Shown piece after piece: positions 45,575-59,582 of a stretch of 64,000 bases of DNA. Below the pieces are notes generated by a model. The model was not told where the DNA came from, ran no database searches, and saw only the letters and a program-made list of their open reading frames with translations. The stretch is from Brienomyrus brachyistius (Eukaryota > Chordata > Actinopteri > Osteoglossiformes > Mormyridae). How positions within the stretch are numbered: position 1 is the stretch's first letter; the number at the start of each line of letters is the position of its first letter. The stretch is taken from NCBI RefSeq assembly GCF_023856365.1, contig NC_064542.1, positions 6,565,363 to 6,629,362 of the forward strand, written 5' to 3'. A program made the position numbers and the translations under genes.

Positions 45575-48500
45575 GCATATATTTACTGTTTTTGCATATT
45601 AATCTGCTTATAAGTGTTGCTATTTTTGAGGAGTCTGCAGTAGATCTCATCAGTGTCACTGGACTGTCAGAAGGACATGGTTGTGACAGGCTTACCTGTA
45701 TGACTACATAGCTCTTCTTGACAGTGTCACTGGACTTTCAGATGGATATGGTTGTGACAGGCTTACCTGTGTGACTATATAGCTCTTCTTGTCAGTGTCG
45801 CTGGACTTTCAGATGGATATGGTTGTGACAGATTTACCTGTGTGACTATATAGCTCTTCTAGTCAGTGTCGCTGGACTTTCAGATAGATATGGTTGTGAC
45901 AGGCTTACCTGTGTGACTATATAGCTCTTCTTGTCAGTGTCGCTGGACTTTCAGATGGATATGGTTCTGACAGGCTTACCTGTGTGACTATATAGCTCTT
46001 CTAGTCAGTGTTGCTGGACTGTCAGATGGATATGGTTGTGACAGGCTTACCTGTGTGACTATATAGCTCTTCTTATCACTGTCGCTGGACTGTCAGATGG
46101 ATATGGTTGTGACAGGCTTACCTGTATGACTATATAGCTCTTCTTGTTTGTGTCACTGGACTGTCAGATGGATATGGTTGTGACAGGTTTACCTGTGTGA
46201 CTATATAGCTCTTCTTATCAGTGTCGCTGGACTGTCAGATGGATATGGTTGTGACAGGCTTACCTGTATGACTATATAGCTCTTCTTGTTTGTGTCACTG
46301 GACTGTCAGATGGATATGGTTGTGACAGGTTTACCTGTGTGACTATATAGCTCTTCTTATCAGTGTCGCTGGACTGTCAGATGGATATGGTTGTGACAGG
46401 CTTACCTGTGTGACTATATAGCTCTTCTTGTTTGTGTCACTGGACTGTCAGATGGATATGGTTGTGACAGGTTTACCTGTGTGACTATATAGCTCTTCTT
46501 GTTAGTGCCGCTGGACTGTCAGATGGATATGGTTGTGACAGGCTTACCTGTATGACTATATAGCTCTTCTTGTCAGTGTCGCTGGACTTTCAGATGGATA
46601 TAGTTGTGACATGCTTACCTGTGTGACTATACAGCTCTTCTTGTCAGTGTCGCTGGACTTTCAGATGGATATAGTTGTGACATGCTTACCTGTGTGACTA
46701 TACAGCTTTTCTTGTCAGTGTAGCTGGACTGTCAGATGGATATGGTTGTGACAGACTTACCTGTATTACTATATAGCTCTTCTAGTCAGTGTTGCTGTAC
46801 TTTCAGATGGGTATGGTTGTGACAGGCTTACCTGTGTGACTATATAGCTCTTCTAGTCAGTGTTGCTGGACTTTCAGATGGATATGGTTGTGACAAACTT
46901 ACCTGTATTACTATATAGCTCTTCTTGTCAGTGACACTGGACTGTCAGATAGGTAAACCTGTCACAACCATATCTATGTAACTATATAGCTCTTCTTGTC
47001 AGTGTCACTGGACAGTCAGATGGATATGGTTGTGACAGGCTTACCTGTGTGACTATATAGCTGTTCTTGTCAGTGTCACTGGACTGTCAGATGAATATGG
47101 TTGTGACAGGTTTACCTGTGTAACTATATAGCTCTTCTTCACAGTGTCACTGGACTGTCAGATGGATATTGTTGTGACAGGCTTACCTGTATGACTATTT
47201 AGCTCTTCTTGTCAGTGTAGCTGGACTGTCAGATGGATATGGTTGTGACAGGCTTACCTGTGTGACTATATAGCTTTTCTAGTCAGTGTCACTGGACAAT
47301 CAGATGGATATAGTTGTGACAGGCTTACATATGTGACAATATAGCTCTTCTTGTCAGTGTCACTGGACTTTCAGATGGATATGGTTGTGACAGAGCATAT
47401 ATTTACTGTTTTTGCATATTAATCTGCTTATAAGTGTTGCTATTTTTGAGGAGTCTGCAGTAGATCTTATCAGTGTCACTGGACTGTCAGAAGGACATGG
47501 TTGTGACAGGCTTACCTGTATGACTACATAGCTCTTCTTGACAGTGTCACTGGACTTTCAGATGGATATGGTTGTGACAGGCTTACCTGTGTGACTATAT
47601 AGCTCTTCTTGTCAGTGTCGCTGGACTTTCAGATGGATATGGTTGTGACAGGCTTACCTGTGTGACTATATAGCTCTTCTAGTCAGTGTTGCTGGACTGT
47701 CAGATGGATATGGTTGTGACAGGCTTCTCTGTGTGACTATATAGCTCTTCTTCACAGTGTCACTGGACTGTCAGATGGATATGGTTGTGACAGGCTTACC
47801 TGTATGACTATATAGCTCTTCTTGTCAGTGTCGCTGGACTGTCAGATTGATATGGTTGTGACAGGCTTCTCTGTGTGACTATATAGCTCTTCTTGTCAGT
47901 GTCGCTGCACTTTCAGATGGATATGGTTGTGACAGGCTTACCTGTGTGACTATATAGCTCTTCTTGTCAGTGTTGCTGTACTTTCAGATGTGAATGGTTG
48001 TGACAGGCTTACCTGTGTGACTATATAGCTCTTCTAGTCAGTGTTGCTGGACTGTCAGATGGATATGGTTGTGACAGGCTTACCTGTGTGACTATATAGC
48101 TCTACTTGTCAGTGTCACTGGACTTTCAGATGGATATGGTTATGACAGGCTTACCTGTGTGACTATATAGCTCTTCTTGTCAGTGTAGCTGGACTGTCAG
48201 ATAGATATGGTTGTGAAAGGCTTACCTGTGTGACTATATAGCTCTTCTTGTCAGTGTCGCTGTACTGTCAGATAGATATGGTTGTGATAGGCTTACCTGT
48301 ATGACTATATAGCTCTTCTTGTCAGTGTCGCTGGACTGTCAGATGGATATGGTTGTGACAGGCTTACCTGTATGACTATATAGCTCTTCTTGTCAGTGTC
48401 GCTGGACTGTCAGATGGATATGGTTGTGACAGGCTTACCTGTATGACTATATAGCTCTTCTTGTTAGTGTCGCTGGACTGTCAGATGGATATGGTTGTGA

Positions 48501-49215
48501 CAGGCTTACCTGTATGACTATATAACTCTTCTTGTCAGTGTAGCTGGACTGTCAGATGGATGTGGTTGTGACAGGCTTACCTGTGTGACTATATAGCTCT
48601 TCTAGTCAGTGTTGCTGGACTTTCAGATGGATATGGTTGTGACAAACTTACCTGTATTACTATATAGCTCTTCTTGTCAGTGTCACTGGACTGTCAGATA
48701 GGTAAACCTGTCACAACCATATCTATGTAACTATATAGCTCTTCTTGTCAGTGTCACTGGACAGTCAGATGGATATGGTTGTGACAGGCTTACCTGTGTG
48801 ACTATATAGCTCTTCTTGTCACTGTCGCTTGACTGTCAGATAGATATGGTTGTGACAGGCTTACCTGTGTGACAATATAGCTCTTCTTGTCAGTGTCACT
48901 GGACTGTCAGATGAATATGGTTGTGACAGGTTTACCTGTGTAACTATATAGCTCTTCTTCACAGTGTCACTGGACTGTCAGATGGATATTGTTGTGACAG
49001 GCTTACCTGTATGACTATTTAGCTCTTCTTGTCAGTGTAGCTGGACTGTCAGATGGATATGGTTGTGACAGGCTTACGTGTGTGACTATATAGCTTTTCT
49101 AGTCAGTGTCACTGGACAATCAGATGGATATAGTTGTGACAGGCTTACATATGTGACAATATAGCTCTTCTTGTCAGTATCACTGGACTTTCAGATGGAT
49201 ATGGTTGTGACAGAG
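45575..49215. repeat. 1,820-bp higher-order repeat, two copies
   Basis: The insert-bearing variant occurs at 45575, 47395 and 49215, exactly 1,820 bp apart each time. Internal landmark monomers are shared between the second and third blocks, with a one-monomer slip visible from the 1,749-bp spacing of the micro-inversions. Confidence 0.8.
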
Positions 49216-50819
49216 CATATATTTACTGTTTTTGCATATTAATCTGCTTATAAGTGTTGCTATTTTTGAGGAGTCTGCAGTAGATCTTATCAGTGTCACT
49301 GGACTGTCAGAAGGACATGGTTGTGACAGGCTTACCTGTATGACTACATAGCTCTTCTTGACAGTGTCACTGGACTTTCAGATGGATATGGTTGTGACAG
49401 GCTTACCTGTGTGACTATATAGCTCTTCTTGTCAGTGTCGCTGGACTTTCAGATGGATATGGTTGTGACAGGCTTACCTGTGTGACTATATAGCTCTTCT
49501 AGTCAGTGTTGCTGGACTGTCAGATGGATATGGTTGTGACAGGCTTCTCTGTGTGACTATATAGCTCTTCTTCACAGTGTCACTGGACTGTCAGATGGAT
49601 ATGGTTGTGACAGGCTTACCTGTATGACTATATAGCGCTTCTTGTCAGTGTCGCTGGACTGTCAGATTGATATGGTTGTGACAGGCTTCTCTGTGTGACT
49701 ATATAGCTCTTCTTGTCAGTGTCGCTGGACTTTCAGATGGATATGGTTGTGACAGGCTTACCTGTGTGACTATATAGCTCTTCTTGTCAGTGTTGCTGTA
49801 CTTTCAGATGGGAATGGTTGTGACAGGCTTACCTGTGTGACTACATAGCTCTTCTAGTCAGTGTTGCTGGACTGTCAGATGGATATGGTTGTGACAGGCT
49901 TACCTGTGTGACTATATAGCTCTACTTGTCAGTGTCACTGGACTTTCACATGGATATGGTTATGACAGGCTTACCTGTGTGACTATATAGCTCTTCTTGT
50001 CAGTGTAGCTGGACTGTCAGATAGATATGGTTGTGACAGGCTTACCTGTGTGACTATATAGCTCTTCTTGTCAGTGTCGCTGGACTATCAGATGGATGTG
50101 CTTCTGACAGGCTTACCTGTGTGACTATATAGCTCTTCTTGTCAGTGTCGCTGGACTTTCAGATGGATATGGTTCTGACAGGCTTACCTATATGACTATA
50201 TAGCTCTTCTTGTAAGTGTAGCTGGACTGTCAGATGGATATGGTTGTGACAGGCTTACCTGTATGACTATATAGCTCTTCTTGTAAGTGTAGCTGGACTG
50301 TCAGATGGATATGGTTGTGACAGGCTTACCTGTATGACTATATAGCTCTTCTTGTCAGTGTCACTGGACTGTCAGATGGATATGGTTGTGACAGGCTTAC
50401 CTGTGTGACTATATAGCTCTTCTTGTCAGTGTAGCTGGACTGTCAGATGGATATGGTTGTGACAGGCTTACCTGTGTGACTATATAGCTCTTCTTGTCAG
50501 TGTCACTGGACTGTCAGATGGATATGGTTGTGACAGGCTTACCTGTGTGACTATATAGCTCTTCTTGTCAGTGTCACTGGACTGTCAGATGGATATGGTT
50601 GTGACAGGCTTACCTGTGTGACTATATAGCTCTTCTTGTCACTGTCGCTTGACTGTCAGATGGATATGGTTGTGACAGGCTTACCTGTGTGACGATATAG
50701 CTATTTTTGTCACTGTCGCTGGACTTTCAGATGGATATGGTTGACAGGCTTACCTGTGTGACTATATAGCTCTTCTTGTCAGTGTCGCTGGACTGTCAGA
50801 TTGATATGGTTGTGACAGA

Positions 50820-53800
50820 GCACATATTTACTGTTTTTGCATATTAATCTGCTTATAAGTGTTGCTATTTTTGAGGAGTCTGCAGTAGATCTTATCAGTG
50901 TCACTGGACTGTCAGAAGGACATGGTTGTGACAGGCTTACCTGTATGACTACATAGCTCTTCTTGACAGTGTCACTGGACTTTCAGATGGATATGGTTGT
51001 GACAGGCTTACCTGTGTGACTATATAGCTCTTCTTGTAAGTGTAGCTGGACTGTCAGATGGATATGGTTGTGACAGGCTTACCTGTGTGACTATATAGCT
51101 CTTCTTGTCTGTGTAGCTGGACTGTCAGATGGATATGGTTGTGACAGGCTTACCTGTGTGACTATATAGCTCTTCTTGTCAGTGTCGCTGGACTGTCAGA
51201 TGGATATGGTTGTGACAGGCTTAACTGTGTGATTATATAGCTCTTCTTGTCAGTGTCGCTGGACTTTCAGATGGATATGGTTCTGATAGGCTTACCTGTA
51301 TGACTATATAGCTCTTCTTGTAAGTGTAGCTGGACTGTCAGATGGATATGGTTCTGACAGGCTTACCTGTATGACTATATAGCTCTTCTTGTAAGTGTAG
51401 CTGGACTGTCAGATGGATATGGTTGTGACAGGCTTACCTGTATGACTATATAGCTCTTCTTGTCAGTGTCGCTGGACTGTCAGATGGATATGGTTGTGAC
51501 AGGCTTACCTGTATGACTATATAGCTCTTCTTGTTAGTGTCGCTGGACTGTCAGATGGATATGGTTGTGACAGGCTTACCTGTATGACTATATAGCTCTT
51601 CTTGTCAGTGTAGCTGGACTGTCAGATAGATATGGTTGTGACAGGCTTACCTGTGTGACTATATAGCTCTTCTTGTCAGTGTCGCTGGACTGTCAGATAG
51701 ATATGGTTGTGATAGGCTTACCTGTTTGACTATATAGCTCTTCTTGTCAGTGTCGCTGGACTGTGAGATAGATATGGTTGTGATAGGCTTACCTGTTTGA
51801 CTATATAGCTCTTCTTGTCAGTGTCACTGGACTGTCAGATGGATATGGTTGTGACAGGCTTAACTGTGTGACTATATAGCTCTTCTTGTCAGTGTCGCTG
51901 GACTTTCAGATGGATATGGTTCTGACAGGCTTACCTGTGTGACTATATAGCTCTTCTTGTCAGTGTCGCTGGACTTTCAGATGGATATGGTTCTGGCAGG
52001 CTTACCTGTATGACTATATAGCTCTTCTTGTAAGTGTAGCTGGACTGTCAGATGGATATGGTTGTGACAGGCTTACCTGTATGACTATATAGCTCTTCTT
52101 GTAAGTGTAGTTGGACTGTCGGATGGATATGGTTGTGACAGGCTTACCTGTATGACTATATAGCTCTTCTTGTCAGTGTCACTGGACTGTCAGATGGATA
52201 TGGTTGTGACAGGCTTACCTGTATGACTATATAGCTCTTCTTGTCAGTGTCGCTGGACTGTCAGATGGATATGGTAGTGACAGGCTTACCTGTATGACTA
52301 TATAGCTCTTCTTGTCAGTGTAGCTGGACTGTCAGATGGATATGGTTGTGACAGGCTTACCTGTATGACTATATAGCTCTTCTTGTCAGTGTAGCTGGAC
52401 TGTCAGATAGATATGGTTGTGACAGGCTTACCTGTGTGACTATATAGCTCTTCTTGTCAGTGTCGCTGGACTGTCAGATAGATATGGTTGTGATAGGCTT
52501 ACCTGTTTGACTATATAGCTCTTCTTGTCAGTGTCGCTGGACTGTCAGATGGATATGGTTGTGACAGGCTTACCTGTATGACTATATAGCTCTTCTTGTT
52601 AGTGTCGCTGGACTGTCAGATGGATATGGTTGTGACAGGCTTACCTGTATGACTATATAGCTCTTCTTGTCAGTGTAGCTGGACTGTCAGATAGATATGG
52701 TTGTGACAGGCTTACCTGTGTGACTATATAGCTCTTCTTGTCAGTGTCGCTGGACTGTCAGATAGATATGGTTGTGATAGGCTTACCTGTTTGACTATAT
52801 AGCTCTTCTTGTCAGTGTCGCTGGACTGTGAGATAGATATGGTTGTGATAGGCTTACCTGTTTGACTATATAGCTCTTCTTGTCAGTGTCACTGGACTGT
52901 CAGATGGATATGGTTGTGACAGGCTTAACTGTGTGACTATATAGCTCTTCTTGTCAGTGTCGCTGGACTTTCAGATGGATATGGTTCTGACAGGCTTACC
53001 TGTGTGACTATATAGCTCTTCTTGTCAGTGTCGCTGGACTTTCAGATGGATATGGTTCTGGCAGGCTTACCTGTATGACTATATAGCTCTTCTTGTAAGT
53101 GTAGCTGGACTGTCAGATGGATATGGTTGTGACAGGCTTACCTGTATGACTATATAGCTCTTCTTGTAAGTGTAGTTGGACTGTCGGATGGATATGGTTG
53201 TGACAGGCTTACCTGTATGACTATATAGCTCTTCTTGTCAGTGTCACTGGACTGTCAGATGGATATGGTTGTGACAGGCTTACCTGTATGACTATATAGC
53301 TCTTCTTGTCAGTGTCGCTGGACTGTCAGATGGATATGGTAGTGACAGGCTTACCTGTATGACTATATAGCTCTTCTTGTCAGTGTAGCTGGACTGTCAG
53401 ATGGATATGGTTGTGACAGGCTTACCTGTATGACTATATAGCTCTTCTTGTCAGTGTAGCTGGACTGTCAGATAGATATGGTTGTGACAGGCTTACCTGT
53501 GTGACTATATAGCTCTTCTTGTCAGTGTCGCTGGACTGTCAGATAGATATGGTTGTGATAGGCTTACCTGTTTGACTATATAGCTCTTCTTGTCAGTGTC
53601 GCTGGACTGTCAGATAGATATGGTTGTGACAGGCTTACCTGTGTGACGATATAGCTATTTTTGTCACTGTCGCTGGACTTTCAGATGGATATGGTTGACA
53701 GGCTTACCTGTGTGACTATATAGCTCTTCTTGTCAGTGTCGCTGGACTGTCAGATTGATATGGTTGTGACAGAGCACATATTTACTGTTTTTGCATATTA

Positions 53801-56728
53801 ATCTGCTTATAAGTGTTGCTATTTTTGAGGAGTCTGCAGTAGATCTTATCAGTGTCACTGGACTGTCAGAAGGACATGGTTGTGACAGGCTTACCTGTAT
53901 GACTACATAGCTCTTCTTGACAGTGTCACTGGACTTTCAGATGGATATGGTTGTGACAGGCTTACCTGTGTGACTATATAGCTCTTCTTGTAAGTGTAGC
54001 TGGACTGTCAGATGGATATGGTTGTGACAGGCTTACCTGTGTGACTATATAGCTCTTCTTGTCTGTGTAGCTGGACTGTCAGATGGATATGGTTGTGACA
54101 GGCTTACCTGTGTGACTATATAGCTCTTCTTGTCAGTGTCGCTGGACTGTCAGATGGATATGGTTGTGACAGGCTTAACTGTGTGATTATATAGCTCTTC
54201 TTGTCAGTGTCGCTGGACTTTCAGATGGATATGGTTCTGATAGGCTTACCTGTATGACTATATAGCTCTTCTTGTAAGTGTAGCTGGACTGTCAGATGGA
54301 TATGGTTCTGACAGGCTTACCTGTATGACTATATAGCTCTTCTTGTAAGTGTAGCTGGACTGTCAGATGGATATGGTTGTGACAGGCTTACCTGTATGAC
54401 TATATAGCTCTTCTTGTCAGTGTCGCTGGACTGTCAGATGGATATGGTTGTGACAGGCTTACCTGTATGACTATATAGCTCTTCTTGTTAGTGTCGCTGG
54501 ACTGTCAGATGGATATGGTTGTGACAGGCTTACCTGTATGACTATATAGCTCTTCTTGTCAGTGTAGCTGGACTGTCAGATAGATATGGTTGTGACAGGC
54601 TTACCTGTGTGACTATATAGCTCTTCTTGTCAGTGTCGCTGGACTGTCAGATAGATATGGTTGTGATAGGCTTACCTGTTTGACTATATAGCTCTTCTTG
54701 TCAGTGTCGCTGGACTGTGAGATAGATATGGTTGTGATAGGCTTACCTGTTTGACTATATAGCTCTTCTTGTCAGTGTCACTGGACTGTCAGATGGATAT
54801 GGTTGTGACAGGCTTAACTGTGTGACTATATAGCTCTTCTTGTCAGTGTCGCTGGACTTTCAGATGGATATGGTTCTGACAGGCTTACCTGTGTGACTAT
54901 ATAGCTCTTCTTGTCAGTGTCGCTGGACTTTCAGATGGATATGGTTCTGGCAGGCTTACCTGTATGACTATATAGCTCTTCTTGTAAGTGTAGCTGGACT
55001 GTCAGATGGATATGGTTGTGACAGGCTTACCTGTATGACTATATAGCTCTTCTTGTAAGTGTAGTTGGACTGTCGGATGGATATGGTTGTGACAGGCTTA
55101 CCTGTATGACTATATAGCTCTTCTTGTCAGTGTCACTGGACTGTCAGATGGATATGGTTGTGACAGGCTTACCTGTATGACTATATAGCTCTTCTTGTCA
55201 GTGTCGCTGGACTGTCAGATGGATATGGTAGTGACAGGCTTACCTGTATGACTATATAGCTCTTCTTGTCAGTGTAGCTGGACTGTCAGATGGATATGGT
55301 TGTGACAGGCTTACCTGTATGACTATATAGCTCTTCTTGTCAGTGTAGCTGGACTGTCAGATAGATATGGTTGTGACAGGCTTACCTGTGTGACTATATA
55401 GCTCTTCTTGTCAGTGTCGCTGGACTGTCAGATAGATATGGTTGTGATAGGCTTACCTGTTTGACTATATAGCTCTTCTTGTCAGTGTCGCTGGACTGTC
55501 AGATGGATATGGTTGTGACAGGCTTACCTGTATGACTATATAGCTCTTCTTGTTAGTGTCGCTGGACTGTCAGATGGATATGGTTGTGACAGGCTTACCT
55601 GTATGACTATATAGCTCTTCTTGTCAGTGTAGCTGGACTGTCAGATAGATATGGTTGTGACAGGCTTACCTGTGTGACTATATAGCTCTTCTTGTCAGTG
55701 TCGCTGGACTGTCAGATAGATATGGTTGTGATAGGCTTACCTGTTTGACTATATAGCTCTTCTTGTCAGTGTCGCTGGACTGTGAGATAGATATGGTTGT
55801 GATAGGCTTACCTGTTTGACTATATAGCTCTTCTTGTCAGTGTCACTGGACTGTCAGATGGATATGGTTGTGACAGGCTTAACTGTGTGACTATATAGCT
55901 CTTCTTGTCAGTGTCGCTGGACTTTCAGATGGATATGGTTCTGACAGGCTTACCTGTGTGACTATATAGCTCTTCTTGTCAGTGTCGCTGGACTTTCAGA
56001 TGGATATGGTTCTGGCAGGCTTACCTGTATGACTATATAGCTCTTCTTGTAAGTGTAGCTGGACTGTCAGATGGATATGGTTGTGACAGGCTTACCTGTA
56101 TGACTATATAGCTCTTCTTGTAAGTGTAGTTGGACTGTCGGATGGATATGGTTGTGACAGGCTTACCTGTATGACTATATAGCTCTTCTTGTCAGTGTCA
56201 CTGGACTGTCAGATGGATATGGTTGTGACAGGCTTACCTGTATGACTATATAGCTCTTCTTGTCAGTGTCGCTGGACTGTCAGATGGATATGGTAGTGAC
56301 AGGCTTACCTGTATGACTATATAGCTCTTCTTGTCAGTGTAGCTGGACTGTCAGATGGATATGGTTGTGACAGGCTTACCTGTATGACTATATAGCTCTT
56401 CTTGTCAGTGTAGCTGGACTGTCAGATAGATATGGTTGTGACAGGCTTACCTGTGTGACTATATAGCTCTTCTTGTCAGTGTCGCTGGACTGTCAGATAG
56501 ATATGGTTGTGATAGGCTTACCTGTTTGACTATATAGCTCTTCTTGTCAGTGTCGCTGGACTGTCAGATAGATATGGTTGTGATAGGCTTACCTGTTTGA
56601 CTATATAGCTCTTCTTGTCAGTGTCACTGGACTGTCAGATGGATATGGTTGTGACAGGCTTAACTATGTGACTATATAGCTCTTCTTGTCAGTGTCGCTG
56701 GACTTTCAGATGGATATGGTTCTGACAG
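50820..56728. repeat. 2,954-bp duplicated block with internal 1,065-bp repeat
   Basis: Rare landmark variants recur 2,954 bp apart: insert module at 50820/53774, TTCTGATAGG monomer at 51264/54218, TGTGAGATAG monomer at 51762/54716. Within each block TGTGAGATAG also recurs after 1,065 bp (15 monomers), at 52827 and 55781. Confidence 0.8.
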
Positions 56729-59582
56729 GCTTACCTGTGTGACTATATAGCTCTTCTTGTAAGTGTAGCTAGACTGTCAGATGGATATGGTTGTGACAGG
56801 CTTACCTGTATGACTATATAGCTCTTCTTGTAAGTGTAGTTGGACTGTCGGATGGATATGGTTGTGACAGGCTTACCTGTATGACTATATAGCTCTTCTT
56901 GTCAGTGTCACTGGACTGTCAGATGGATATGGTTGTGACAGGCTTACCTGTATGACTATATAGCTCTTCTTGTCAGTGTCGCTGGACTGTCAGATGGATA
57001 TGGTTGTGACAGGCTTACCTGTGTGACTATATAGCTCTTCTTGTCAGTGTAGCTGGACTGTCAGATGGATATGGTTGTGACAGGCTTACCTGTGCGACTA
57101 TATAGCTCTTCTTGTCAGTGTCACTGGACTGTCAGATGGATATGGTTGTGACAGGCTTACCTGTGTGACTATATAGCTCTTCTTGTCACTGTCGCTTGAC
57201 TGTCAGATGGATATGGTTGTGACAGGCTTACCTGTGTGACGATATAGCTCTTTTTGTCAGTGTCGCTGGACTTTCAGATGGATATGGTTGACAGGCTTAC
57301 CTGTGTGACTATATAGCTCTTCTTGTCAGTGTCGCTGGACTGTCAGATTGATATGGTTGTGACAGAGCACATATTTACTGTTTTTGCATATTAATCTGCT
57401 TATAAGTGTTGCTATTTTTGAGGAGTCTGCAGTAGACCTTATCAGTGTCACTGGACTGTCAGAAGGACATGGTTGTGACAGGCTTACCTGTATGACTACA
57501 TAGCTCTTCTTGACAGTGTCACTGGACTTTCAGATGGATATGGTTGTGACAGGCTTACCTGTGTGACTATATAGCTCTTCTTGTAAGTATAGCTGGACTG
57601 TCAGATGGATATGGTTGTGACAGGCTTACCTGTGTGACTATATAGCTCTTCTTGTCTGTGTAGCTGGACTGTCAGATGGATATGGTTGTGACAGGCTTAC
57701 CTGTGTGACTATATAGCTCTTCTTGTCAGTGTCGCTGGACTTTCAGATGGATATGGTTCTGACAGGCTTACCTGTGTGACTATATAGCTCTTCTTGTCAG
57801 TGTCGCTGGACTTTCAGATGGATATGGTTCTGACAGGCTTACCTGTGTGACTATATAGCTCTTCTTGTCAGTGTCGCTGGACTGTCAGATGGATATGGTT
57901 GTGACAGGCTTACCTGTATGACTATATAGCTCTTCTTGTAAGTGTAGTTGGACTGTCGGATGGATATGGTTGTGACAGGCTTACCTGTATGACTATATAG
58001 CTCTTCTTGTCAGTGTCACTGGACTGTCAGATGGATATGGTTGTGACAGGCTTACCTGTATGACTATATAGCTCTTCTTGTCAGTGTCGCTGGACTGTCA
58101 GATGGATATGGTTGTGACAGGCTTACCTGTGTGACTATATAGCTCTTCTTGTCAGTGTAGCTGGACTGTCAGATGGATATGGTTGTGACAGGCTTACCTG
58201 TGTGACTATATAGCTCTTCTTGTCAGTGTCACTGGACTGTCAGATGGATATGGTTGTGACAGGCTTACCTGTGTGACTATATAGCTCTTCTTGTCACTGT
58301 CGCTTGACTGTCAGATGGATATGGTTGTGACAGGCTTACCTGTGTGACGATATAGCTCTTTTTGTCAGTGTCGCTGGACTTTCAGATGGATATGGTTGAC
58401 AGGCTTACCTGTGTGACTATATAGCTCTTCTTGTCAGTGTCGCTGGACTGTCAGATTGATATGGTTGTGACAGAGCACATATTTACTGTTTTTGCATATT
58501 AATCTGCTTATAAGTGTTGCTATTTTTGAGGAGTCTGCAGTAGATCTTATCAGTGTCACTGGACTGTCAGAAGGACATGGTTCTGACAGGCTTATCTGCA
58601 TGACTACATAGCTCTTCTTGACAGTGTCACTGGACTTTCAGATGGATATGGTTGTGACAGGCTTACCTGTGTGACTATATAGCTCTTCTTGTAAGTATAG
58701 CTGGACTGTCAGATGGATATGGTTGTGACAGGCTTACCTGTGTGACTATATAGCTCTTCTTGTCTGTGTAGCTGGACTGTCAGATGGATATGGTTGTGAC
58801 AGGCTTACCTGTGTGACTATATAGCTCTTCTTGTCAGTGTCGCTGGACTGTCAGATGGATATGGTTGTGACAGGCTTAACTGTGTGATTATATAGCTCTT
58901 CTTGTCAGTGTCGCTGGACTTTCAGATGGATATGGTTCTGACAGGCTTACCTGTATGACTATATAGCTCTTCTTGTAAGTGTAGCTGGACTGTCAGATGG
59001 ATATGGTTGTGACAGGCTTACCTGTGTGACTATATAGCTCTTCTTGTCTGTGTAGCTGGACTGTCAGATGGATATGGTTGTGACAGGCTTACCTGTGTGA
59101 CTATATAGCTCTTCTTGTCAGTGTCGCTGGACTGTCAGATGGATATGGTTGTGACAGGCTTAACTGTGTGATTATATAGCTCTTCTTGTCAGTGTCGCTG
59201 GACTTTCAGATGGACATGGTTCTGACAGGCTTACCTGTATGACTATATAGCTCTTCTTGTAAGTGTAGCTGGACTGTCAGATGGATATGGTTCTGACAGG
59301 CTTACCTGTATGACTATATAGCTCTTCTTGTAAGTGTAGCTGGACTGTCAGATGGATATGGTTGTGACAGGCTTACCTGTAAGACTATATAGCTCTTCTT
59401 GTCAGTGTCGCTGGACTGTCAGATGGATATGGTTGTGACAGGCTTACCTGTGTGACGATATAGCTCTTTTTGTCAGTGTCGCTGGACTTTCAGATGGATA
59501 TGGTTGACAGGCTTACCTGTGTGACTATATAGCTCTTCTTGTCAGTGTCGCTGGACTGTCAGATTGATATGGTTGTGACAGA

